From: Gemmatimonadales bacterium
GTDB taxonomy: Bacteria > Gemmatimonadota > Gemmatimonadetes > Gemmatimonadales > GWC2-71-9
NCBI GenBank assembly: GCA_030597435.1
Contig: JAUVRV010000041.1
Span: 1 to 11,918, forward strand
Length of the DNA stretch: 11,918 nt
Reading direction: 5' to 3'
Shown here: positions 6,597 to 11,918 of the stretch, piece after piece
Numbering within the stretch: the first letter of the stretch is position 1
How the letters are laid out: every line of letters begins with the position of its first letter
Translations under genes and position numbers: made by a program
Notes under the pieces: generated by a model
The model's database searches: none
Told to the model about the DNA's origin: nothing
The model's input: only the letters and a program-made list of their open reading frames with translations

Positions 6597-6635
6597 GGGA
6601 AAAGGGAAAAGGGAAGAGAAAAAAGGGAAGTCGAG
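6597..6635. repeat. Purine tract (GGGAAAA units)
   Basis: This short tract consists of imperfect GGGAAAA repeats and lies between the KamA terminator and the DinB stop. A comparable tract on the other strand occurs at 10041-10080, and a looser one at 10876-10917. Each sits beside a gene end or start. A CTAGTGACTAGTGAG run precedes this one at 6534-6550. Confidence 0.5.
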
Positions 6636-6645
6636 TTATCCCCTT

Positions 6646-7170
6646 CTACTTGGACAGCAGAGACACGTAGGCTTTCCACGGTCCTATCGCATCGGCATAC
6701 TGCTTGAGCATCACACGGCTGATTTGATTGATGTGTGCCAGATCGTGCACGGCCCAAGTTGCGAGGAGTTGCGCGAGAGTGACGCGCCCGAGTTCTGGAT
6801 GCGTCCCGGTCAACTGTAGCTGCTCTTCGCTCAGGTCCAACTGGATCAGTTCCTCCAAGTTGCGGATGCGCTTGGCCTCGAATTCGTCGAGCAGCACCTC
6901 GATCGTCTTGTTCTCGTGCTTTTCGTAGAACGCGAAGCGGTCAAACGGCTCGAAGGCAACCGACTCACCGTGTTCCAGGATGATCTTGGTGCGTACGAAC
7001 CAATCATCGTCCTCACAGTGGATTAGATGACCCAGCACGTCCGTTGGGCTGAAGGTGTCAGGTCCCTCATTGCAGGTCAGCCAGTGTTCCGGGAGGTCTT
7101 CCAGCCAGAACCGCAGCGTGTCCGGTGTACTGTCCAGAATCTTCCGGGTGTCGTTGAGTGAGAATTCCAT
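6646..7170 (-). CDS. DinB/YfiT-like four-helix metal-binding protein
   Basis: This 174-residue soluble protein has the DinB-superfamily layout: four long helices with a His triad. The triad is H48 in VLGHLIHCED and H142/H146 in AVHDLAHINQI, spaced as expected for a divalent-metal site. Proteins of this superfamily include bacillithiol and mycothiol transferases and many uncharacterised stress-associated proteins, so thiol-transferase or metal-dependent activity is possible but not shown. The C-terminal QYADAIGPWKAYVSLL closure is common in this subfamily. The ATG has GGAG about six bases upstream. It ends close to the convergent KamA gene and no partner gene is apparent. Confidence 0.85.
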   Translation of the reverse strand: MEFSLNDTRKILDSTPDTLRFWLEDLPEHWLTCNEGPDTFSPTDVLGHLIHCEDDDWFVRTKIILEHGESVAFEPFDRFAFYEKHENKTIEVLLDEFEAKRIRNLEELIQLDLSEEQLQLTGTHPELGRVTLAQLLATWAVHDLAHINQISRVMLKQYADAIGPWKAYVSLLSK

Positions 7171-7318
7171 TGTGGCTCCAACGGATGGAATCTGGTCCGG
7201 CTACTCCAGTCTCCAGAACTCAGACGTCAAACCGAGATCCTGCGAATACGTTGTGATTGCTCAAACTAAGTCCGTGAAGTCACCAATCACAAATCGTCGA
7301 TCGCAAATCGTACCGGGC
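7171..7318. other. Intergenic spacer with short direct repeat
   Basis: No gene is seen. Near the lipoprotein end, AAATCGT is repeated with a 13-base period (about 7290-7309) next to a CACCAATCAC stretch. On the minus strand this reads as degenerate GATTTG/GATTGGTGA units, similar in flavour to the CTAGTGA-type runs at 6534 and 10010. No clear promoter or terminator could be assigned. Confidence 0.35.
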
Positions 7319-7930
7319 TCACCGCCACGTCGCGTACATGTCCGTCGTGACTTCGGCTATGAGATGCCGGACTAGGTCGCCGTACGCCTCTTTGGGATCC
7401 TGGGCAGAGAAGATGATCTGTGAGCCAGACAGGCCCAAGTCACCGACACTCTCCTTGGCGCGGGCCGTGTTGGTCCATAGAGTAGCGCCTACCTCCGTCT
7501 CCAGCATCCTGACCGTGAGCTGAACACTGACCGTCGCACCGACCCGAGGGAACTGCGATATGGAAGCCCGCGGGCTGATGTTCGACGCCTTCATGTGGCC
7601 CACGAAGACCGTGGCAACCCCGTACTCAGCGGCGATTGTCCTCAGAGCCTCGCGGTCGAGCTTCTCTCGTCCACATTGCTGTAACAATGCCTCGTAGTCG
7701 CCGAGTTCGACGACGGGGGTGCCGGGTTGGGCGTTGTGCAACTCGGCCAGGAACTGATCGGTAGCCATTTGGTCGAGGTCACCCTTGGCATTCTCCATCG
7801 TGAACGTCACAAGTCCAACTGCTGGGTATGGTTGGAGGTCCAGCCGCGGTGGAACCAGCACTCTCTTGGAGCAAGCTGGAGCAGCAACAAGGCTGAACAG
7901 AAGTGTGTAGATAGGGATCTTGATGTTCAT
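7319..7930 (-). CDS. Small lipoprotein, CsgG/LpoB-like fold suspected
   Basis: This 203-residue protein has a signal peptide ending in APAC (C20), a lipobox-like site, so it is probably anchored in the outer or inner membrane facing the periplasm. The mature part alternates strands and helices: YPAVGLVTF, a helix with LDQMATDQFLAEL, then YGVATVFVGHM and an antiparallel VSVQLTVRMLETEVGATLWT segment. This pattern resembles the CsgG N-terminal/LpoB-like periplasmic domain that assembles on envelope machinery, but sequence similarity by eye is weak. The start was chosen at the ATG 7928-7930 because AGGAG lies seven bases upstream and the signal peptide begins there. An upstream ATG at 7960 would add ten residues without a site. 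No linked transporter or curli gene is present. Confidence 0.72.
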   Translation of the reverse strand: MNIKIPIYTLLFSLVAAPACSKRVLVPPRLDLQPYPAVGLVTFTMENAKGDLDQMATDQFLAELHNAQPGTPVVELGDYEALLQQCGREKLDREALRTIAAEYGVATVFVGHMKASNISPRASISQFPRVGATVSVQLTVRMLETEVGATLWTNTARAKESVGDLGLSGSQIIFSAQDPKEAYGDLVRHLIAEVTTDMYATWR

Positions 7931-8206
7931 ACCGATCTCCTGGCTGGCGGCCACATGCAATTTGCCACACGGCTCCGACTCGAGCGCAGATCTACATCAC
8001 ACTTGATGGCGAGAACCGTGCCGCCGTTACGTGTTTGGTGTAAGCCATTGCAATAAATGCGTTTATGTGGTCTGGTGGCGGGCGTCGACAAATCTGATGT
8101 CATCATGTGAGGACAGTGCTCGGTGGCCCGGTTTCCCGGCCACCACCCAGCCGTCTAGTAATGGTCAGGTCCTTCCCCTCCTCAATCGGGGGTTGGTTGG
8201 GGTGGG
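7931..8206. other. Intergenic region with GC hairpin and G-rich tract
   Basis: No gene is seen in these 276 bases. GGTGGCC (8122-8128) and GGCCACC (8138-8144) form a 7-bp hairpin whose loop can pair further. It lies about 60 bases after the alcohol dehydrogenase stop and has no T tract. Positions 8188-8206 hold four closely spaced G runs on the plus strand, directly at the end of the dehydrogenase gene. The promoter for the lipoprotein should lie between 7945 and 8100, but I could not place it. Confidence 0.4.
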
Positions 8207-9190
8207 CTAGGGCACCAGCACCGCTGCTCCCTCCAACCTCCCCTCCCTAAGATCCGCCAGAGCTTCGTTGGCTCGGTCGAGCGGGTATGTCACTACATGG
8301 GATCTCACAGGAACCTTCGGCGCCAGCGCCATGAACTCCTCGCCGTCCTTGCGAGTGAGGTTAGCCACGGAACAGACCGTCCGTTCCTTCCAGAGGATGT
8401 CGTAGGGGAATGCCGGTATCTCACTCATGTGGATTCCGGCGCATACCACGGTTCCACCAGGGGCGACCACGCGGAGAGCAGCGGGAACCAGGTGCCCCAC
8501 CGGTGCAAATATGATTGCGGCGTCCAGCTCTTCGGGTGGATGCTCACTGGATGCACCGGCCCACTCCGCGCCCAGGTCTCGGGCGAAGGCCTGTGCGGCC
8601 GCGTCACCCTCGCGTGTAAAGGCAAACAGGCGTCGCCCCTGGTAACGCGCCACCTGCGCGATGATATGGGCTGCTGCTCCGAACCCGTATAGACCGAGAC
8701 GCTCGGCGTCACCTGCTGCCACCAAGGACCGGTATCCGATGAGCCCGGCGCAGAGTAGTGGCGCGGCCTGGAGATCAGAGAAACCGTCCGGGATGGAAAA
8801 GGCAAACCGTTGATCTGCCACCGCGTACTCTGCGAAGCCACCGTTGATCTGGTAACCGGTGAAGCGGGCCTCGTCGCATAGATTCTCCCGGCCAGAATCG
8901 CAGTAGCGACAGTGCCCGCAGGTCCAGCCCAGCCACGGCACGCCGACCCTGTCGCCCAGTGTGAACCGGTCGACTCCGGGCCCCAGTTGCTCGATCCGGC
9001 CGACGATCTCGTGTCCCAACACCAGCGGTAGGACCGGCTCGGTCAGGTCACCGTCGTAGACGTGCAGGTCGGTACGGCACACGGCGCAGGCTGCTGTTCT
9101 GATAAGAACTTGGCCGGGCCCAGGACTCGGCCGGGGTATGTCTGCGAGTTCGAGCGACTCTCGCTGAGCCCGAAGTATCATTGCACGCAC
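8207..9190 (-). CDS. Zinc-dependent alcohol dehydrogenase (MDR family)
   Basis: This 327-residue medium-chain dehydrogenase/reductase oxidises alcohols or reduces aldehydes with NAD(P). Catalytic zinc ligands are C38 (CAVCRTD), H60 (LGHE) and C147 (LLCAG). The structural zinc site is complete: C91, C94, C97 and C105. The Rossmann motif is LYGFGAAAH (about 167-175). The LLCAG and GGFAEY motifs fit the AdhA/CAD-like branch. The protein is cytoplasmic. The start was taken as GTG 9188-9190, five bases after a GGAGGG site; the next ATG (9181) is 14 bases from it and would lose three residues. The GTG begins one base after the stop of the upstream S4 gene, so the two are probably translationally coupled. 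Confidence 0.92.
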   Translation of the reverse strand: MRAMILRAQRESLELADIPRPSPGPGQVLIRTAACAVCRTDLHVYDGDLTEPVLPLVLGHEIVGRIEQLGPGVDRFTLGDRVGVPWLGWTCGHCRYCDSGRENLCDEARFTGYQINGGFAEYAVADQRFAFSIPDGFSDLQAAPLLCAGLIGYRSLVAAGDAERLGLYGFGAAAHIIAQVARYQGRRLFAFTREGDAAAQAFARDLGAEWAGASSEHPPEELDAAIIFAPVGHLVPAALRVVAPGGTVVCAGIHMSEIPAFPYDILWKERTVCSVANLTRKDGEEFMALAPKVPVRSHVVTYPLDRANEALADLREGRLEGAAVLVP

Positions 9191-9191
9191 T

Positions 9192-9587
9192 TCACCCTCC
9201 CCTGCCCCGTTCGATGTCCCGCCGCTCTTTCTTGGTGGGTCTTCCCTTGGTCTTGAACGTCGGCGTTGGGATGGACCTGATCTGGGCGGCGATCCTCTCG
9301 CGGTTTTGCAGTGACTCTGCCGTCTCGTCGTATAGCTGTTGAGCTTGCTTGGCGGGACCGCGGCGCTCAGAGACGCCCCTGACGATGACCAGTTGTTCGA
9401 ATGGCCCCTTCCGCATCCGCAGCTCGTCACCAATGTGGACCTGCTTGGCCCGCTTGGCCCGGTGGCCGTTCAGCTGGACCTTGCCACCCCCGATGGCCTC
9501 CACTGCCAGAGAGCGCGTCTTATAGAACCGCGCCGCCCAGAGCCACCGGTCCAGCCGAACCCCTTCTCTGCTCTCGGGATCAGTCAT
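9192..9587 (-). CDS. S4-domain RNA-binding protein, Hsp15-like
   Basis: This 131-residue basic protein has an N-terminal S4 domain (about residues 8-55) with the hallmark RLDRWLWAARFYKTRSLA and GKVQLNG. Hsp15 (HslR) binds 50S subunits carrying stalled peptidyl-tRNA. The Lys/Arg-rich C-terminal tail (TKGRPTKKERRDIERGRGG) fits this group. The start was set at the ATG 9585-9587, just before the S4 domain. The ribosome site is poor (GAGG only one base away), and an in-frame ATG at 9650 is possible but would add 21 residues unlike the family. It overlaps no gene and is followed after one base by the alcohol dehydrogenase, forming a two-gene operon of unrelated functions. Confidence 0.88.
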   Translation of the reverse strand: MTDPESREGVRLDRWLWAARFYKTRSLAVEAIGGGKVQLNGHRAKRAKQVHIGDELRMRKGPFEQLVIVRGVSERRGPAKQAQQLYDETAESLQNRERIAAQIRSIPTPTFKTKGRPTKKERRDIERGRGG

Positions 9588-9733
9588 GCCTCTATAGTCC
9601 ACGCATCGGGTGTCGTCGAGTCCGTATCTGATGACATTATCTAATATCAAACCGAGAGATTCGCAGGGCCTCGCATCGTTGGCCCCGTCTTAGGGTATGC
9701 AGCACCATAACTGTCTTTTCCGAAGGGCACCTC

Positions 9734-9957
9734 ATGAAGCGCGCATTGTACCTCGCCCTGCTCCTCATCGCGGTCAACTCATGCGGCACAACTCCTGATC
9801 TCGATGCTGTCAGAGAGGCAATGGGCGCTATCAGTCTAGACGTGTTGGACCCGACGGTGAGGAGATTGTGGTTGCGGGGAGCTACGTCAGCATCTGGCGC
9901 TTGCAGGCAGATGGTAGTTGGAAGGTGGAGCTGGACATTGGGAACCCGGATGAGTGA
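9734..9957 (+). pseudogene. Remnant of a DUF4440/SnoaL-like lipoprotein gene
   Basis: An ATG with GAAGGG six bases upstream starts a clear lipoprotein signal (MKRALYLALLLIAVNSC), then TTPDLDAVREAMGAI, the first helix of a DUF4440-type NTF2-like domain. The frame then runs into unrelated sequence. From about 9847 in the +1-shifted frame the typical C-terminal end of the same family appears: SYVSIWRLQADGSWKVELDI followed by GNPDE and TGA at 9955-9957. The expected middle (some 80-90 residues) is missing. An internal deletion that also broke the frame explains this. The original product would have been a periplasmic lipoprotein of unknown ligand. Confidence 0.72.
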
Positions 9958-10085
9958 CCCGGTATCCCGGGACACCGGGTGGCCGGACAACCGTGGCCGG
10001 CCACGGGCTACTGATTACCGATCACTAGCGGGCAGCCACCGTTCCCCGTTTCCTGTTCCCCTTTCCCCTTTCCCCTTTTCAGCGC
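9958..10085. other. GC-palindrome and pyrimidine-tract spacer
   Basis: No gene is seen. The left part is highly structured: ACCCGG/CCGGGT arms (9957-9962 / 9975-9980), then a perfect 16-bp palindrome. The right part (10041-10080) is a CCCCTTT-type pyrimidine tract, the complement of the purine tract at 6597-6635. It ends at the stop of the minus-strand gene that follows, so it forms that gene's 3' end. Confidence 0.45.
9991..10006. repeat. Perfect 16-bp GC palindrome
   Basis: CCGTGGCCGGCCACGG equals its own reverse complement. It lies 34 bases after the stop of the DUF4440 remnant. It could extrude as a cruciform or act as a transcript 3' structure for either strand; no T tract follows on either side. 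Confidence 0.5.
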
Positions 10086-10832
10086 TCACCTCCCAGCGAT
10101 CACTACTCTTCCCCCCAGCGTATCGTTATGCCGCTGAATCAACGTCCGCATATACGTGCCGATCCGATCCGCCCCCTCGAACCCTGCGGCCAGTGCGGCT
10201 TCCTGCTGCAGCTCCTCCGGTATGTCCGCGCTCTCGGCGTAGTGCTTGAGGTTGCGGTACACGCCGAGCGTGTATGAGTCCCACGCCGCTCCGCCGGCTC
10301 GTGTGAAGATCAGGTTCTGTGGCCGGTCGATGTACGCTAGATACTCGTTCTCCATCTCCCGCTGTTTGAACAACTCATCGCGCTTGCCAGGTAGAGCGAG
10401 GAACATCTCGACGTGGTAGTACGCTCCGTTGTTCAGTTTGGCACCAACCACGTCCCAACTGGGTCCCAGCACGTACAGCTCCTCACGCCAAGCGACGCGT
10501 TTGCCTAGTTCGTGCTGGAACTCGGCTTCGCTCATGCCCGATTGCGCTGCAGCCTCTGCTCGCCGCGCGGTGCGCTCCGGGCCGTAGTAATCCTTGAAGC
10601 TCGCCATGGGGAAGATCAGCAGCAGGTCCCAATGGTCACCCTGGCTATGCCGCATGATGAACGGCGCACCCTCACCACTTGCCTCGTACACCGCCGACCG
10701 GTCCTTGAACATCTCGATCAATTCCAGCAGGCTGCCCGGTCCCGCTCGGACGAGCAGGGTGCGATAGAGGTAGCTCGTGTCGGCCTGAACGGTGGGAATG
10801 GTGAGGGCGGCGGCGAGTAATAGGGCGTTCAT
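10086..10832 (-). CDS. Exported two-domain protein of unknown function (ABM-barrel-like)
   Basis: This 248-residue protein has a short cleavable signal (MNALLLAAALTIPTVQA, cut before DTS), so it is probably periplasmic. Two halves show the same pattern: a strand, a helix rich in charged residues, then a WD-containing strand and an aromatic K-xY element. The pairs are W68-D69 with FKDYY near 79-83, and W184-D185 with LKHYA near 195-199. This suggests a duplicated ferredoxin-like dimeric alpha/beta-barrel (NIPSNAP/ABM type), a fold used by monooxygenases and small-molecule binding proteins. No catalytic residue set is clear and I cannot name a substrate. The ATG has GGAG six bases upstream. It is transcribed divergently from sdhC. 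Confidence 0.75.
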   Translation of the reverse strand: MNALLLAAALTIPTVQADTSYLYRTLLVRAGPGSLLELIEMFKDRSAVYEASGEGAPFIMRHSQGDHWDLLLIFPMASFKDYYGPERTARRAEAAAQSGMSEAEFQHELGKRVAWREELYVLGPSWDVVGAKLNNGAYYHVEMFLALPGKRDELFKQREMENEYLAYIDRPQNLIFTRAGGAAWDSYTLGVYRNLKHYAESADIPEELQQEAALAAGFEGADRIGTYMRTLIQRHNDTLGGRVVIAGR

Positions 10833-10927
10833 GTTCTTCTCCGCGAGGGTCTGGACATGATGGTCTCATGGTGGACAGAGGGAATAATACGGGTGAACCG
10901 GGAAGAGGGAACGGGTCTCCGGCAATC

Positions 10928-10952
10928 ATTAACGCTTCTTAACCGCGTTAAT
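10928..10952. promoter_or_regulatory. Inverted repeat operator candidate upstream of sdhC
   Basis: ATTAACGC (10928-10935) and GCGTTAAT (10945-10952) form a perfect 8-bp inverted repeat with a nine-base spacer. The spacer contains a further TTAAC. It ends two bases before the -35 element of the sdh promoter, a position from which a bound dimer could activate or repress. Confidence 0.5.
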
Positions 10953-10954
10953 CC

Positions 10955-10983
10955 TTGCCCACGGCAACCATCACGGGTATCAT
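10955..10983 (+). promoter_or_regulatory. Sigma70-type promoter of the sdh operon
   Basis: TTGCCC (10955-10960) and TATCAT (10978-10983) are separated by exactly 17 bases. Transcription would start near 10990, giving a leader of about 30 bases before the sdhC ribosome site. Confidence 0.55.
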
Positions 10984-11020
10984 CCAGTGCCTTAAAAACG
11001 CTCTCGCCATTGGAGAGACG

Positions 11021-11707
11021 ATGCGTCGGGTTACGAATCTCTATCGCTCGTCGGTCGGCAAGAAGGTCCTCATGGCCGTCACGGGCGTCATTTTTATTCT
11101 CTTCGTTGTCGGGCACATGTACGGCAATCTCAAAGCCTTCTATGGTCCCGATGTATTCAATCACTATGCCGAGTTCCTGAGAGAGATGGGCTCGCCCCTG
11201 TTCATGCACGGGCAGCTCTTGTGGATCATTCGGATAGCTCTCCTCGTGGCAGTGTTCTTTCACGTGGTTCCCGCGATTCAGCTGTGGCTCAAGGGAAACA
11301 AAGCACGACCCGTGAAATACGCTCGCCGCCTCGAGATTGAGGAAACCACCATCGGCGCACGCACCCAGCGCTGGGGCGGGGTGCTCCTCTTTTTCTTCGT
11401 GATCATCCACCTGCTCCATCTCACTATCGGTTCACTCCATCCCGATTTCGTTCCGGGTGACGCCTACAACAACCTCGTTGTGGGTTTCCAGGAAACGCCT
11501 GTGGCGATCGGGTACATCGTGGTCATGGGGGCTCTCTGCCTCCATCTCTATCACGGTGTGTGGAGCAGCATGCAGACACTCGGCATCAGCCACCCACGAT
11601 TCAACCGCTACCGCAGGCCAATAGCCGTGATTGTGGCCGCAGTTGTGTTCTTCGGTTTCATCACAGCCCCGGTCGGTGTAATGGCTGGGATACTGGTACT
11701 CAACTAG
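11021..11707 (+). CDS. sdhC: Succinate dehydrogenase cytochrome b subunit (b558 family)
   Basis: This 228-residue membrane anchor of complex II hands electrons from succinate oxidation to quinone (or fumarate reduction in reverse). Five hydrophobic helices are visible (about 15-35, 65-90, 118-138, 160-182, 200-225). Four helix-located histidines, H32 (GHMYGN), H81, H130 and H178 (HLYHG), match the bis-His ligation of two b haems in the B. subtilis-type single-subunit anchor. The start was chosen at ATG 11021, five bases after GGAG and directly before the typical RRVTNLYRSSVGKK opening. An in-frame ATG at 10955 falls inside the promoter. SdhA follows after 18 bases, so they form an operon. Confidence 0.92.
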   Translation: MRRVTNLYRSSVGKKVLMAVTGVIFILFVVGHMYGNLKAFYGPDVFNHYAEFLREMGSPLFMHGQLLWIIRIALLVAVFFHVVPAIQLWLKGNKARPVKYARRLEIEETTIGARTQRWGGVLLFFFVIIHLLHLTIGSLHPDFVPGDAYNNLVVGFQETPVAIGYIVVMGALCLHLYHGVWSSMQTLGISHPRFNRYRRPIAVIVAAVVFFGFITAPVGVMAGILVLN

Positions 11708-11725
11708 GTGGCGGAGGGCATCAGC

Positions 11726-11918
11726 ATGCAATTGGATTCCAAAATCCCGTCCGGTCCGGTCCAGGACAAATGGGATAAGCACCGCTTCGAACTGAAGCTG
11801 GTCAATCCGGCCAACAAGCGGAAATACGACGTAATCGTGGTTGGGTCGGGACTCGCCGGAGCGTCGGCGGCGGCGTCGCTCGCCGAGTTGGGTTACAACG
11901 TCAAGTGTTTCTGTTTCC
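11726..11918 (+). CDS. sdhA: Succinate dehydrogenase flavoprotein subunit, N-terminal fragment
   Basis: Sixty-four codons are present before the window ends. The opening LDSKIPSGPVQDKWDKH, then NPANKRKYDVIVVGSGLAGA with the FAD-binding GxGxxGAS motif, and AELGYNVKCF match the SdhA/FrdA flavoprotein of Bacteroidota and related phyla. This subunit carries covalent FAD and oxidises succinate to fumarate. The ATG has GGAGG eight bases upstream, 18 bases after the sdhC stop. The catalytic domain and sdhB should lie beyond the right edge. Confidence 0.92.
   Translation, partial: MQLDSKIPSGPVQDKWDKHRFELKLVNPANKRKYDVIVVGSGLAGASAAASLAELGYNVKCFCF

Noticed and set aside
7224..7234. AGACGTCAAA occurring upstream of two minus-strand genes (also near 3540)
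   Set aside because: A shared ten-mer is expected by chance many times in 12 kb, and no promoter with proper spacing follows either copy.
9734..10249. Reading frame of 171 codons following the lipoprotein signal
   Set aside because: After about residue 35 the protein becomes Arg/Ser/Pro-rich noise that crosses a palindrome and a pyrimidine tract and overlaps the end of the opposite gene. The family C terminus is in another frame, so this is a broken gene.

Overview
The window is bacterial and moderately GC-rich (roughly 55-60 % by eye). It carries about a dozen ordinary protein genes with mostly AGGAG-type ribosome binding sites. The organism is probably a Gram-negative bacterium of the Gemmatimonadota/Bacteroidota-like sphere. 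The reasons are the several lipoproteins with lipoboxes, a B. subtilis/Bacteroidota-style five-helix SdhC followed by SdhA, and a rhomboid with a DUF6576-like tail. The phylum is an inference and not firm. I see no rRNA, tRNA, CRISPR, IS element or phage gene.

Layout. Positions 1-48 hold the first 16 codons of a minus-strand cold-shock protein, separated by a clear intrinsic terminator (196-228) from a rhomboid protease (313-1086). Next on the minus strand come a di-haem lipoprotein cytochrome built from two tandem copies of one unit (1239-1940), a small helical/TPR-like protein (2050-2523), a cyclophilin-type lipoprotein PPIase (2687-3373, GTG start) with its own terminator and extended -10 promoter, and a Tat-type alanine-racemase-like enzyme (3545-4765). 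A 400-bp divergent region (4766-5165) rich in palindromes separates this from a plus-strand KamA-family radical SAM enzyme (to 6533), which ends at a strong terminator. After it, again on the minus strand, are a DinB-like protein, a small lipoprotein, and an S4-domain RNA-binding protein tightly coupled to a zinc alcohol dehydrogenase. A decayed DUF4440-type lipoprotein gene (9734-9957) and an exported two-domain protein of unknown function (10086-10832) follow. The plus-strand sdhC-sdhA operon, with a good promoter and an abutting inverted repeat, runs off the right edge.

Most of this is housekeeping. The part most worth a second look is the divergent pair at 3545-6533. One member is an exported alanine-racemase-like PLP enzyme that has lost several canonical active-site residues. 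The other is a KamA-like aminomutase that keeps the FeS cysteines and PLP lysine but lacks the lysine-recognition aspartates. They share one regulatory region, which suggests an amino-acid isomerisation function with non-standard substrates. The KamA gene also has no ordinary start codon where homology and its Shine-Dalgarno place the start: an AUC sits at the ideal distance. Intergenic DNA contains several purine-tract and short-repeat spacers and GC-rich hairpins that recur across the window.
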